From: Rhodococcus pseudokoreensis
Lineage (GTDB): Bacteria; Actinomycetota; Actinomycetes; Mycobacteriales; Mycobacteriaceae
Assembly (NCBI RefSeq): GCF_017068395.1
Contig: NZ_CP070619.1
Location: 5,022,001-5,086,000 of the forward strand
DNA length: 64,000 nucleotides
Direction: 5' to 3'
Position 1 is the first letter of the stretch; every line of letters starts with the position of its first letter. Made by a program: the position numbers and the translations under genes. The notes beneath the pieces were generated by a model, which saw only the letters and a program-made list of their open reading frames with translations, was not told the origin of the DNA and made no database searches. Positions 26,117 through 34,905 of the stretch are shown here, one piece after another.

Positions 26117-27762
26117 GACACGGTCAGCCCATCGGTATATCCGGACTCCTTTTCCTTCTGCCAGAACTGCAAGTATGTCGGCACGCCGTTTAGATACTGC
26201 AGCATCTGCATTTTCTTGCCCGGAATGTTGCCCCCGTTGTACCAAGACTTCGCCCGATTGAATAGCGCCGTGTCGTCGGTCTCGTTGATGTGCGCGGTCC
26301 AAGCTTTGTCCGCTTCAACTGTCGATTCGAAACGGGTGAGTCCGTTTGTCCGAAGAAATTCGAAAAAGTCGACCATGACCTCGCCCTGAAGCTCGGCGTT
26401 CGTGGACCCGTTCGCAAATGCAGCAGGACTCTGGGGACCGTAGACGAAAATGGCGTTCGGGAACCCGGCTGTGACTGCTCCGAGGTACGCGTCTACGCCC
26501 TGGCTCCATTTGTCACGTAAAGTGACGCCATTCGCGTTCTGAACGTCGATCGAGGTTAGTGCGCCGGTGTTGTTGTTGAAGCCTGTGGCGAGAACGATAA
26601 TGTCAAACTCGCCGTGCTCGACTCCGTCGGCTGTGCGAATCCCAGTTTCGGTGAATCCGACGATCGGGGTCTCTTTGGTGGAGACAAGAGCGACGTTCGT
26701 CTGATTCATCACCTCATAATAGTTTTGATGGAGGGCCGGCCGCTTGGCTCCGAAGGGATGAGGGGCGATTTCTGGGACCAACAGCTCTGCTTTGACTGGG
26801 TCTTTGATCTGGGGCTTGATCTTGTTCTTCCAGAACTCATATGTCAGCGCATTTGTTTCGTCATTGAATAGATAGTCCGAGAAATTTCCCAGCCAGAATG
26901 CGAATCCGCCCTGATTCCATAGGCGCTCAAAGACAGCATTGCGCTCGTCCTCTGGGGTTTCGACACCGCTCCGGGGGTCAAAGTCGTAGTCGATCGCTGC
27001 GTGGGTTTCGCGACATTTCGCGGCAACATGGGGCATTTTGCTCTTGAGGGCAGCTTGTTCCTCATCATCCAAGTACTTCTGTTGCATAGGCAACGAAATA
27101 TTCGGAGTGCGCTGGAAAACCGTGAGGTTTTCGACTACTGGGCCTGCTTCCTGCACTACCTGAACAGCGCTTGCGCCAGTTCCGATAATCGCGACGCGCT
27201 TTCCCGTCATGTCCAGATCGGAACGCCATCGGGCGGTATGAACCAGTTCTCCTTGGTACGTATCCATATCTGGGATGGATGGTGTGTAGGGTTCCGTGGT
27301 CGACCCTGTCGCGAACACCACAAACCTTGCCCGGAAAGTGGCTCCGTCCTGTGTTTCGAGGTTCCACATCCGCTGCTCTTCGTCGAACGTCGCGCCCACG
27401 ACCTTAGTGTTGAATCGACTGTCCTTGCTCAGGTCCAGTTTGGAATCAACATAATTGAAATAGCTACGCATTTCCTCATGATCGGGGTACATCTGCGAGA
27501 AGTCCCAATCCTTCCAGAGGTATTCGTCAGTGAACTGATATACCGGTGCGTGGCTGTCCACCCTTGCTCCCGGATAGCGATTGAGACTCCATGCCCCGCC
27601 GAAACCGCCACTGGCTTCAAGGAGGATCACAGAGAATCCCCGGTCCCGAAGATGGCGTAGCTGATAGATGCCACCGAAACCACCACCGACAACGATGACG
27701 TCATAGGTAGGTGTTTCTGCAGACTGTGCCGGGTCGTTCTTTGGAGCGTGGATTGCGGTCAT
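26113..27762 (-). CDS. Baeyer-Villiger-type flavin monooxygenase
   Basis: A 549-residue class B flavoprotein with the FAD motif VVGGGFGG (near 24-31), a second nucleotide motif AIIGTGASAV (near 191-200), and the fingerprint YQGELVHTARW at 169-179, matching F/YxGxxxHxxxW of Baeyer-Villiger monooxygenases. Length and order fit the cyclohexanone monooxygenase group. It would insert oxygen next to a ketone using NADPH and O2, giving a lactone or ester. It is the first gene of a low-G+C operon with the Dabb and lactonase genes. Confidence 0.92.
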   Translation of the reverse strand: MTAIHAPKNDPAQSAETPTYDVIVVGGGFGGIYQLRHLRDRGFSVILLEASGGFGGAWSLNRYPGARVDSHAPVYQFTDEYLWKDWDFSQMYPDHEEMRSYFNYVDSKLDLSKDSRFNTKVVGATFDEEQRMWNLETQDGATFRARFVVFATGSTTEPYTPSIPDMDTYQGELVHTARWRSDLDMTGKRVAIIGTGASAVQVVQEAGPVVENLTVFQRTPNISLPMQQKYLDDEEQAALKSKMPHVAAKCRETHAAIDYDFDPRSGVETPEDERNAVFERLWNQGGFAFWLGNFSDYLFNDETNALTYEFWKNKIKPQIKDPVKAELLVPEIAPHPFGAKRPALHQNYYEVMNQTNVALVSTKETPIVGFTETGIRTADGVEHGEFDIIVLATGFNNNTGALTSIDVQNANGVTLRDKWSQGVDAYLGAVTAGFPNAIFVYGPQSPAAFANGSTNAELQGEVMVDFFEFLRTNGLTRFESTVEADKAWTAHINETDDTALFNRAKSWYNGGNIPGKKMQMLQYLNGVPTYLQFWQKEKESGYTDGLTVS

Positions 27763-27814
27763 CGATTTGGACCTTTCGAACGCTGAGATGGGGCAGGGTT
27801 GCCGCTCGCTGTAG

Positions 27815-27840
27815 CCCTCTGATCAGAGGTGATTAGAGGG
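27815..27840. promoter_or_regulatory. Operator candidate upstream of the monooxygenase operon
   Basis: Perfect 14-bp palindrome CCTCTGATCAGAGG (27816-27829) followed by a third AGAGGG copy, so CCCTCT/AGAGGG can also pair at wider spacing. It lies about 55 bp upstream of the monooxygenase ATG. Confidence 0.45.
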
Positions 27841-27984
27841 CCGAACGAGCTGGAGGGGAGCGAGACCTGGAACCTGTGTGACTGCGACCGAGTCTCGCTT
27901 GGGATGTGGTGTACACCATAGGCTTCAGGCTTCAAGTCCGCAACTAAAGAGAATAATTCATAATTACGTAAAACACGGGCGCTT

Positions 27985-28714
27985 CAGTAGTGTTTCGCTG
28001 CGTTGGCCGCGCGGTGCGGGCGGGCGATGGCTGGAGCGGCGAGCACGATGGTCGGGTACGCCTCGATCGACTCGCGGGTGCGGTGGAAGACCGGTCAGGC
28101 CTCCAGTTCGGACTTGGCGAGGCGGAAGAACTGCTCGACTGTCTGCAGGTTGTGATAGGCGGCCACGACCGCCTTTCCGACCATCGAGGTCGGCTCGATG
28201 TCGGTGACGTAGCCCTTGTGGCCGGCGGACTGGCGGGCCCGCTCGATTGATGCCTCATCCAGGATGACGCTCTGTCCGGTGACCTCGACGGATCGTTACC
28301 TTCGTAGTGGTTCTGCCCGGTCGCCTACGCGCTGGGTGCGGTCGATCTGCGCGTTAGTGGTGCGCCGGTCGCGTTGGGCGCGCTGCCACTTCAGTGCCAC
28401 ACCACCCTGCGGTCGCGCCGGTCAGGGCCCTGGCCCATCGAGCGGGTCGGCTCCGCGGTGTCACCTTCGGCGATAGTGTTACCGCAGCGGCCGAAGTGAT
28501 CCTCGAGTTCCTTGGGGGCCTTGGAGTTTCGGGAGGCGACGATGAACGACAGCCCCGCGGGTTGGCGTTGATCGTGTTTTGGGGGGGTGCCTGGACGCCG
28601 ATGTCTTGGAGCGCCCGGTCGTGTCGAGTTTGCTATTCGGCTCGATCAGTCGGGCGCACACTAGTCTAGCGACTTTGAATGTCTCATCGCCGATCTCATC
28701 GAACCCCAGCGCCT
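27985..28714 (-). pseudogene. IS1634-type transposase remnant
   Basis: Minus-strand pieces read GDETFKVARLVCARLIEPNS, INANPRGLSFIVASRNSKAP, SAGHKGYVTDIEPTSMVGKA and AYHNLQTVEQFFRLAKSELE, the order seen in IS1634-like transposases. Frames change between pieces. An in-frame TGA follows ...SELEA where the family has Arg (CGA to TGA), after which PVFHRTRESIEAYPTIVLAA continues in the same frame. Clearly inactive. Confidence 0.7.
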
Positions 28715-28868
28715 AGTGCGTCCCGGCCAGGTCGGCCCACAGGACCTCGCTGGAGTGCGAGCGCACCACCGCATCCCCGCCCGCGCGGACCTGCGACTCC
28801 GTGCTCGACTAACCTGCGGCTCGCCTCGCCCCGCGCGTTCTTCGCCGCACCGGGAACGACCCCAGTGG

Positions 28869-29029
28869 CACGAAGCTCTCCTGTTGCGGGAGTCCCAGCA
28901 CCAGCCGTTGGAGTCACTGCTCTCGAGCTGTCGGCCGCTCTGTGGGCGCTCGCGCATCACACCGAGGTTCACCGTGAGGCGCTGGCGGCGTTCGCGGGCA
29001 AACGCGCCAACAAGTATCAGGGGCGTTGA
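28869..29029 (+). pseudogene. Enoyl-CoA hydratase C-terminal remnant
   Basis: The sequence reads LLLRESQHQPLESLL, then a two-base CT duplication shifts the frame, and it resumes as ELSAALWALAHHTEVHREAL and AAFAGKRANKYQGR before a stop. It parallels the C-terminus of the hydratase encoded at about 19.7 kb (LLRESQH...LLELSAAM...HHTADHREAV), so a second copy of that gene once stood here. The upstream half is not recognisable. Confidence 0.65.
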
Positions 29030-29107
29030 CACGGGAGATCGCGTTCGTCCTACATCTGTGAGAACGTTCGTGCACTCGGCATTTGCACGGAGTCGCGCGC
29101 CTAGAGG

Positions 29108-29875
29108 TCAGCGAAAGCCCCACTCCTCGGCGTGCCGGAGACATATCTCAGCGAGCTCGTCGCGTCGCTCTATGATCGTCTCGCGAACGCCGACCACACC
29201 GAGTGTGGCGATGGTTCGGCCGCGTTCCCGGAGAGCCACCGACACGCCGTCACCGCGTTCGACAGCCACGCCCGGGGCTGCACACACGCCGGTGGCCCGT
29301 AGTGCCTCTAGGGCGTAGAGGAACTGCTCGATGTAATCGGCGTCGGCCACTGGGCGGGAGTTGAGGTAGGCCCAGATGTCGCGCTGCTCGCGGTCGGCCA
29401 GTAGCAGCCACCCCGCGGACGTGCGCAGCAGGGAGCGCCGCAGGCGGTTCTCTGCCAGGTACGCGTACTCCGGTTCAGAGGAGACGTGGTCAACGTAGAA
29501 CAGGTCGTCGCCCACCGAGGTGGACAGCGCGATGGTCAGTCCGGCCTCGGCGTGCACTTGCTGGAGTTGTTCGTGACTTATCGACGTGACAGGGGGGCGT
29601 CCGGCGATGACGTTGAGCAGGTAGGGAGCTGTACCGAGGGTGTAGATACGGTCGCGCTCGTCGAGGTAGCCGACGGCGACGAGACCGTTGAGCAGCCCAT
29701 GCACCGAACTCACCGGGGCGTTGAGAGCCTTTGCCACGGCTGTGAGGGTGAGACCGGCACCGGACCGGGCGACGAGTTCGAGGATTGCCGCGACCCGGTC
29801 GATCATGCGATGGCGGGGGCGCTCGGGGACCTGCTCGAAAGGTACGGCTCCGGCGGCCGGAGAAGTTTCCGTCAT
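29108..29875 (-). CDS. IclR-family transcriptional regulator
   Basis: 255 residues with an N-terminal winged helix (IDRVAAILELVARSGAGLTLTAVAKALNAPVSSVHGLLNGLVAVGYL) and the C-terminal IclR effector domain (LRRSLLRTSAGWLLLADREQ, GVAVERGDGVSVALRERG). It is divergent from the acyl-CoA dehydrogenase pair, with a symmetric site between them. It probably controls that pair and possibly the ring-degradation operon. Confidence 0.88.
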   Translation of the reverse strand: MTETSPAAGAVPFEQVPERPRHRMIDRVAAILELVARSGAGLTLTAVAKALNAPVSSVHGLLNGLVAVGYLDERDRIYTLGTAPYLLNVIAGRPPVTSISHEQLQQVHAEAGLTIALSTSVGDDLFYVDHVSSEPEYAYLAENRLRRSLLRTSAGWLLLADREQRDIWAYLNSRPVADADYIEQFLYALEALRATGVCAAPGVAVERGDGVSVALRERGRTIATLGVVGVRETIIERRDELAEICLRHAEEWGFR

Positions 29876-29908
29876 TGCGAAAGCGTAGCAACGGCCTCCG
29901 CGCTCAAC

Positions 29909-29930
29909 AGATAGCGTATATACGTAATCT
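29909..29930. promoter_or_regulatory. IclR operator candidate
   Basis: AGAT-AG-CGTATATACG-TA-ATCT: a perfect 10-bp palindrome flanked by symmetric AGAT/ATCT. It lies 34 bp upstream of the iclR-type gene in the divergent region. Confidence 0.5.
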
Positions 29931-30116
29931 GCTTCACTATTGTGTATCTAGGGTGTTTCTGTGACACTTGCCAAGTGATGCGGGGCGTCCTCCGCGGCAG
30001 GGCGACCCCGCGGTCTGGACTGACCCTTGATCTGACTGTGCGCACTCTCCGAACAGCGGCACCGTCGACCCCCGATCGCCCGGGCGCCGCCCGGGCAGGA
30101 CTCATCAGGAGGCCCC

Positions 30117-31295
30117 ATGAGTTCGACTCTCGCGCCACCGACCACGGTGGCGACCGATGAGATGAACGCCCTGCGTGCCGAAGTGCGCGCGTTTCTCGCC
30201 GAGGAGGTCGACGCCGGGCGGCTCATACCCTGGATCGACACCTGGCTCACCCGCTGGGACGAGGACTTCACCCGACGCCTCGCCGAACGCGGCTGGGTCG
30301 GGATGACGATCCCCACTGAGTTCGGTGGCCGCGGCCGAACCCACCTCGAGCGCTTCGTCGTCACCGAGGAACTGCTCTCCGTGGGCGCCCCTGTCGCCGC
30401 GCAGTGGGTCGCCGACCGACAGATCGCCCCGTCCCTGCTTCGCTACGGTACCGAGGAGCAGAAGCACGAGTACCTGCCCCGCATCGCCGCCGGCGAGTGC
30501 TGCTTCGGCATCGGCATGTCCGAACCGGACTCCGGCTCCGACCTGGCCAGTGTCCGCACCAAGGGCGTTCAGGTCGACGGCGGCTGGCGGATCACCGGGA
30601 CCAAGGTGTGGACCTCCGGGGCCCAGCACGCGGAGGCCTTCATCGCGCTGTGCCGCACCGAACCGCTCGACACCTCGTACCGTCACGCGGGTCTGAGTCA
30701 GTTCATCGTCGACCTGCGCAGCGAGGGCGTCACCATCCGGCCGATCGTCTCCCTCTCGGGGGATCACCACTTCAACGAGGTCGTGCTCGAGGACGTTTTC
30801 GTGGCGGACTCAATGGTCTTCGGCACCCTCGGAAACGGTTGGGAACAGGTCAACTCCGAGCTCGCCTTCGAGCGCAGCGGCCCTGAACGGTTCCTCTCCT
30901 CGTTCCGCCTGCTCGCCGCGGAGATCGGTGCGATCTCCACCGGAGCCCTGCCCGAGCGCAGCGACCTCGGCCGGACCGTGGCCCGGATGGCCGGACTGCA
31001 CAACCTCAGCCAGAACATCGCCGGCGCGCTGCAGCGCGGTGAACCCGCCGACACCCCGGCAGCCCTCGTCAAGCTGCTCGGCACCGCCACCGAGGGTGAC
31101 ATCGTCGACACCGTCTCCACCCGGCTCGGCGACGAGCTTGCACCCGGTTTCGCCGGCACGAACGGCACCGCCGCGGTCGCCGAGATCCACGGCCTGCTGC
31201 GCGCGGGCCTCCACCAGCGCCCGGGCTTCACGCTCCGCGGCGGCACCAACGAGATTCTGCGCGGCGTCATCGCGCGGGGACTGGGGATGCGCTGA
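30117..31295 (+). CDS. Acyl-CoA dehydrogenase, subunit 1 of a pair
   Basis: 392 residues with the ACAD core: WVGMTIPTEFGGRGRTHLERFVVTEELL, FGIGMSEPDSGSDLASVRTKG (the FAD/substrate loop), WRITGTKVWTSGAQHA, and the C-terminal LRGGTNEILRGVIARGLGMR. Start codon preceded by AGGAGG. It overlaps the second dehydrogenase gene by four bases. Such adjacent pairs form alpha2beta2 enzymes in actinobacterial steroid and terpenoid breakdown (established for FadE pairs); the substrate here is unknown. Confidence 0.92.
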   Translation: MSSTLAPPTTVATDEMNALRAEVRAFLAEEVDAGRLIPWIDTWLTRWDEDFTRRLAERGWVGMTIPTEFGGRGRTHLERFVVTEELLSVGAPVAAQWVADRQIAPSLLRYGTEEQKHEYLPRIAAGECCFGIGMSEPDSGSDLASVRTKGVQVDGGWRITGTKVWTSGAQHAEAFIALCRTEPLDTSYRHAGLSQFIVDLRSEGVTIRPIVSLSGDHHFNEVVLEDVFVADSMVFGTLGNGWEQVNSELAFERSGPERFLSSFRLLAAEIGAISTGALPERSDLGRTVARMAGLHNLSQNIAGALQRGEPADTPAALVKLLGTATEGDIVDTVSTRLGDELAPGFAGTNGTAAVAEIHGLLRAGLHQRPGFTLRGGTNEILRGVIARGLGMR

Positions 31296-32383
31296 TGACC
31301 ACCGCCACGACCGTCGACCTCTCCGTCGACGAGGACCTGCAGACGATGCTCTCCGACGTCGTCTCCGGGTTCTCGGGCCCCGACGTCCGGCACGACGCCG
31401 ACGCCGTGTGGTCGACTCTGCGGGAGGTCGGCGTCGCCCGGCTCACCGCACCCGAGGACGCCGGGGGCAGCGGAGCCGGGTGGGCCGAAGCCGCCGCGCT
31501 CCTGCGCACCGCGGCTGCCGCCGGTGTGGCCGTCCCGTACGCCGAGACTGACCTGCTGGCCGGGCCGCTCCGGCGCGCCGCCGGGATCGACGACTCGTCC
31601 GACTCCACCGCCACCGTCGCGCTGCTCGATTCCTCGGGGACCGCGCACGGTGTCCCGTGGGCCGGTGCCACCGCCACCGTCGTGTGCGTGCGCCCCGCCG
31701 GCGATACCCACGAGCTCGCGGACGTGCCAACCGACCGGTTGACGATCACTACCATTGAGGGCATCTCGGCAGTGCCGACCGGCTCTGTCACCGTCGGTGA
31801 GGGCATCTCCTGGTCACCCGTATCCGCCGCGGCCGTCGAGGCGTACGTCCTGCGCGGCGCGCTCGCCCGCGCACTGCAGTGCGTCGGCGCGATGGACGGC
31901 ATGCTCGCCTCGGCGATTGAGCACACCACCGCCCGCAGCCAGTTCGGTCGCGCCCTGGCGAAATTCCAGTCCGTGCAGAACCTCGTCGTCGACATCGCCG
32001 CCGAGTTTGTGCTGGCCCGCGCTGCCGTGGACACCGCGCTCGCCGACGCCCTCACCGACGACCTCGACGGCGAGCTGTCCCAGTTCCGCGTTGCGGTCGC
32101 GCGCAGCGTCGTTTCGCAGGCCCTGGCCGTGGCGGTGCGCAACGTCCACCAGGTGCACGGCGCGATCGGGACCACCCACGAGCACACCCTGCACCGGGTC
32201 ACCCTTCCCGCCCTGCAGTGGCGCGGCGAGTTCGGAGCACCGGCGTTCTGGGAGGGGTTCCTCTCCCGCGCGGCCATTCTCGGCGGCATGGACGGTGCGT
32301 GGCCGATAGTCGCCGAGGGCGCCCGCGTCGAGGACGCCGCGAGCCGGTACCTCGACGCCGTGATCGCAAGGTCCGTGTCATGA
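31295..32383 (+). CDS. Acyl-CoA dehydrogenase, subunit 2 of a pair
   Basis: 362 residues with a shorter, diverged ACAD fold: LREVGVARLTAPEDAGGSGAGWAEAAALL, then CVGAMDGMLASAIEHTTARSQFGRALAKFQSVQNLVVDIAAE, and VHQVHGAIGTTHEHTLHRVTL. The substrate loop typical of subunit 1 is weak, as expected for the partner subunit. The ATGA overlap with the upstream gene indicates coupled, equal production. Confidence 0.9.
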   Translation: MTTATTVDLSVDEDLQTMLSDVVSGFSGPDVRHDADAVWSTLREVGVARLTAPEDAGGSGAGWAEAAALLRTAAAAGVAVPYAETDLLAGPLRRAAGIDDSSDSTATVALLDSSGTAHGVPWAGATATVVCVRPAGDTHELADVPTDRLTITTIEGISAVPTGSVTVGEGISWSPVSAAAVEAYVLRGALARALQCVGAMDGMLASAIEHTTARSQFGRALAKFQSVQNLVVDIAAEFVLARAAVDTALADALTDDLDGELSQFRVAVARSVVSQALAVAVRNVHQVHGAIGTTHEHTLHRVTLPALQWRGEFGAPAFWEGFLSRAAILGGMDGAWPIVAEGARVEDAASRYLDAVIARSVS

Positions 32384-32639
32384 AAACGGAACCGCCACGA
32401 TCTCTTCCGCAGCCGAGCCTTCAGCTCCCTACTCGAGGCCGAACACAGAAGCCGACCACAGGCCGACACCCTCACACCTCCGCCCACACCGAACCGATCC
32501 ACCACCGCGGCAGCCGCGACATCGATCGCCGACACCACGTCACCACACCCGGTGCCGGGGTTGCCTTCGGGATCTGCACATCGACCCCCGCGGACACGGC
32601 GACAGCGGGCTTACACGTCGAAGATCAACGACACGCCGA
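32384..32639. other. Stretch without a supported gene
   Basis: A proline/threonine/histidine-rich open frame continues from an ATG overlapping the dehydrogenase stop, but it has no recognisable domain and looks like chance high-G+C reading. I assign nothing here. Confidence 0.5.
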
Positions 32640-32880
32640 TCAGTGGGAAAACCTCAGGCAGCAGCACGAAACTCCGGCCCACAATCCTGCGGGTACCTCC
32701 CGCTCGCGGGGGCGGATCTCGCGTTCTCCGGCGGTGGTGACGCCGATCGCGACATAGAAAGGCCGGTTGGCGACCTGACCGTCGCGGATCTTGACGTGGA
32801 TGGCATCGACGAACATGACGGGATACCCGCGGCCACGGTCACCGACCTGACCGAGACGATCAGTACCCGAGTTCACGCAT
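32640..32880 (-). pseudogene. IS256-family transposase fragment
   Basis: The frame reads YPVMFVDAIHVKIRDGQVAN and RPFYVAIGVTTAGEREI, the region around the first catalytic Asp of IS256 (Mutator-type) transposases. The following LGLWxG block is lost by frame change (GLWAG appears, but in degraded context). No ends are visible. The segment from here to 33040 holds only the promoter of the next gene. Confidence 0.7.
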
Positions 32881-33040
32881 ACCGCGATCTCCGGAAGCCG
32901 TGACGCTCGGCGGTCGTCACCGGTGTAGCCCGGCCGTGGTGGTCAGCGGCCGCACGGGGTACTGGGGACATGTCGTGCCGGTTCTGTGAGCCCGCGGGGG
33001 TCATAGTGGAACGTGATGTGAACACGACGAAAGGAAGATC

Positions 33041-33547
33041 GTGGACCATAGCGCGCTGTTGACCGACGCCTTCGATCGCATTCAGGAGACCGTGCATTCC
33101 ACGCTTGCCGATCTCCCCGCCGACGCCCTCACGTTTCGGGTGGACGCGAAGGCGAACACGATCGCCTGGCTGATCTGGCATCTGACGCGAGTGCAGGACG
33201 ACCACGTCGCCGGTGTCGCGGGCACCGCGCAGGTGTGGACGTCCGGCGGGTGGGTGGAGCGCCTCGACCTCCCGTTCCCGGTTGCCGACATCGGCTACGG
33301 GCACTCCGCGGACGAGGTCGCGAAGGTGCGGACCGGCACCGACCTCCTGCGGGAGTATCACGATGCCGTACACGACCGCACCGTCGACTACGTCCAGACG
33401 ATCGGGCCGGACGACCTCGACCGGATCGTCGACGAGAACTGGGATCCGCCAGTCACTCTCGGTGTCCGGTTGATCAGCGTCGTCTCCGACGATCTGCAGC
33501 ATGCCGGGCAGGCGGCGTACGTCCGCGGCATCTACGAGCGCCGCTGA
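33041..33547 (+). CDS. DinB-fold (DUF664-like) protein
   Basis: 168 residues, GTG start with GAAAGGAAG upstream. The four-helix DinB pattern carries likely metal-binding histidines: IAWLIWHLTRVQDDHVAGVAG and SDDLQHAGQAAYVRGIYERR. In mycothiol-producing actinobacteria these proteins include thiol-dependent isomerases and transferases; no substrate can be deduced. The 3' end overlaps the convergent oxygenase gene by 16 bp. Confidence 0.8.
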   Translation: MDHSALLTDAFDRIQETVHSTLADLPADALTFRVDAKANTIAWLIWHLTRVQDDHVAGVAGTAQVWTSGGWVERLDLPFPVADIGYGHSADEVAKVRTGTDLLREYHDAVHDRTVDYVQTIGPDDLDRIVDENWDPPVTLGVRLISVVSDDLQHAGQAAYVRGIYERR

Positions 33548-34764
33548 ACCCGCGACGACGTCTCGTTGGCGGCGAGCCACGCCTCCACTCGCCGCCGGGA
33601 GCGTCGGCCGACGCGTTCGCGGACGGCCGGACTCACTCGGGCCGCACCGTGCAGCGTCCCGTTCCGCACCAGCGCCAGCGGAGCGAACCAGGCGGGCACG
33701 ACCGGCAACCCGAGTTCTCGCATGCCGCGCTTGCCGGAGAACATCCGCTGGATGCTGAGCAGGCGCTGGCGGTTGAGCCGGCGGCGCAGGGACTGTGCGT
33801 GCGGGTAGTGGAACGTGGCCCACGACTTCTGCAGTGAGTCGGCCAGCACCCTCGAGTTCTCGTCGGGGCCGGGAGCGAACATCCCGATCTGGCACATGGT
33901 GCGGCGTCCGGTGTTCTCGTCGTCGACCAGCCAGTGCTCGTCGATGCCCATCAGCCAGCCGATGTACCGCCACAGATGCATGACGTCGCGGCCCTCGTCG
34001 GCGGAGACCCACACCCCCAGCGATCGAAGTCCGACGAGGAACGTCGTCGAGAAGAGGGCGAGCGTCCCGGCCTGATCCGACTGGTTGATCGGCATGCCCC
34101 AGTCGGACACGTCCCAGCTCTCGTCCTGCAGCAGGGTCAGATTGACGAACGCGTGCATCAACCGCACGTGGACGGACAACTGCCAGCCCCGGCGGTCGCG
34201 ATCCATGCCGCCGGGCAGGACACACTCGTACCACCACCGAACGGTCTCGGCCACGCGCTGACCGGCGCCCTCCCCGACCAGCCTGCCGGTGGCCACGAGT
34301 TGGCGGGAGGTGGCGGCGCTGCGGTAGCCGTTCATGAGGGAACCGGTCGCGAGCAGGTCGAGTCCGGTCATGCCGCTGCGGAGGCAGACGGCGGCCCCGT
34401 GCTCGAGGCGGCGGTCGTCGACCCACGACGGCCGACTGTCCACTGCGTCGAAGAAGGCGACCAGCGGCGTCGCGGCGTCGGGCACGCTGTCGATGCCGTC
34501 GGAGAGTGCCCGGGAGAACTGGGCCATCGTCACGGTCTTGTCGACGAGGACGGCCCGCGCCAGTGCGGCACCGATCTCGTCCTGACGGACCACCGCACGG
34601 GCGTGAAGTTCCCGCTCCGCCGGGGTGGGCGTCGGGTCGCCGTGCACGAATCGCGACAGCGTCCGCATCGAGCGGCGACCCCACTCCGAGTCCATGTCGA
34701 ACCGCCGCGGCGGCGTGAAGTCGGAGAAGCCGGGCGCCGACTCCCGGGACTGGGTTTCTGTCAT
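33532..34764 (-). CDS. MpaB/Lcp-like (DUF2236) oxygenase family protein
   Basis: 410 residues with the DUF2236 signature CLRSGMTGLDLLATGSLMNG / YRSAATSRQLVATGRL and the helix SVHVRLMHAFVNLTLLQDES, whose His is a candidate haem ligand. The segment LWRYIGWLMGIDEHWLVDD is also typical. The family includes latex-clearing protein (a b-type cytochrome rubber oxygenase) and mycophenolic-acid MpaB. No secretion signal is seen here, so it is probably intracellular. It is divergent from a TetR gene, a common layout for these genes. Confidence 0.85.
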   Translation of the reverse strand: MTETQSRESAPGFSDFTPPRRFDMDSEWGRRSMRTLSRFVHGDPTPTPAERELHARAVVRQDEIGAALARAVLVDKTVTMAQFSRALSDGIDSVPDAATPLVAFFDAVDSRPSWVDDRRLEHGAAVCLRSGMTGLDLLATGSLMNGYRSAATSRQLVATGRLVGEGAGQRVAETVRWWYECVLPGGMDRDRRGWQLSVHVRLMHAFVNLTLLQDESWDVSDWGMPINQSDQAGTLALFSTTFLVGLRSLGVWVSADEGRDVMHLWRYIGWLMGIDEHWLVDDENTGRRTMCQIGMFAPGPDENSRVLADSLQKSWATFHYPHAQSLRRRLNRQRLLSIQRMFSGKRGMRELGLPVVPAWFAPLALVRNGTLHGAARVSPAVRERVGRRSRRRVEAWLAANETSSRVQRRS

Positions 34765-34905
34765 TGCGGTGCACTCGATTCGGTAGTCGAGAAGGGGGCG
34801 TCTTTGTGCCTCAGCCCCCGGTGGAGGGGCTGTGAGTTACAGTTCACCCCACCTGATCGGACGGGTACAAGTCGCATTGTGAGGCAGATCGGGAGGGTTC
34901 AGCGA

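Noticed and set aside
32380..32757. Third gene of the acyl-CoA dehydrogenase operon (ATGA overlap)
   Set aside because: The product is Pro/Thr/His-rich without domain features and runs into the IS256 fragment; I judged the overlap coincidental.
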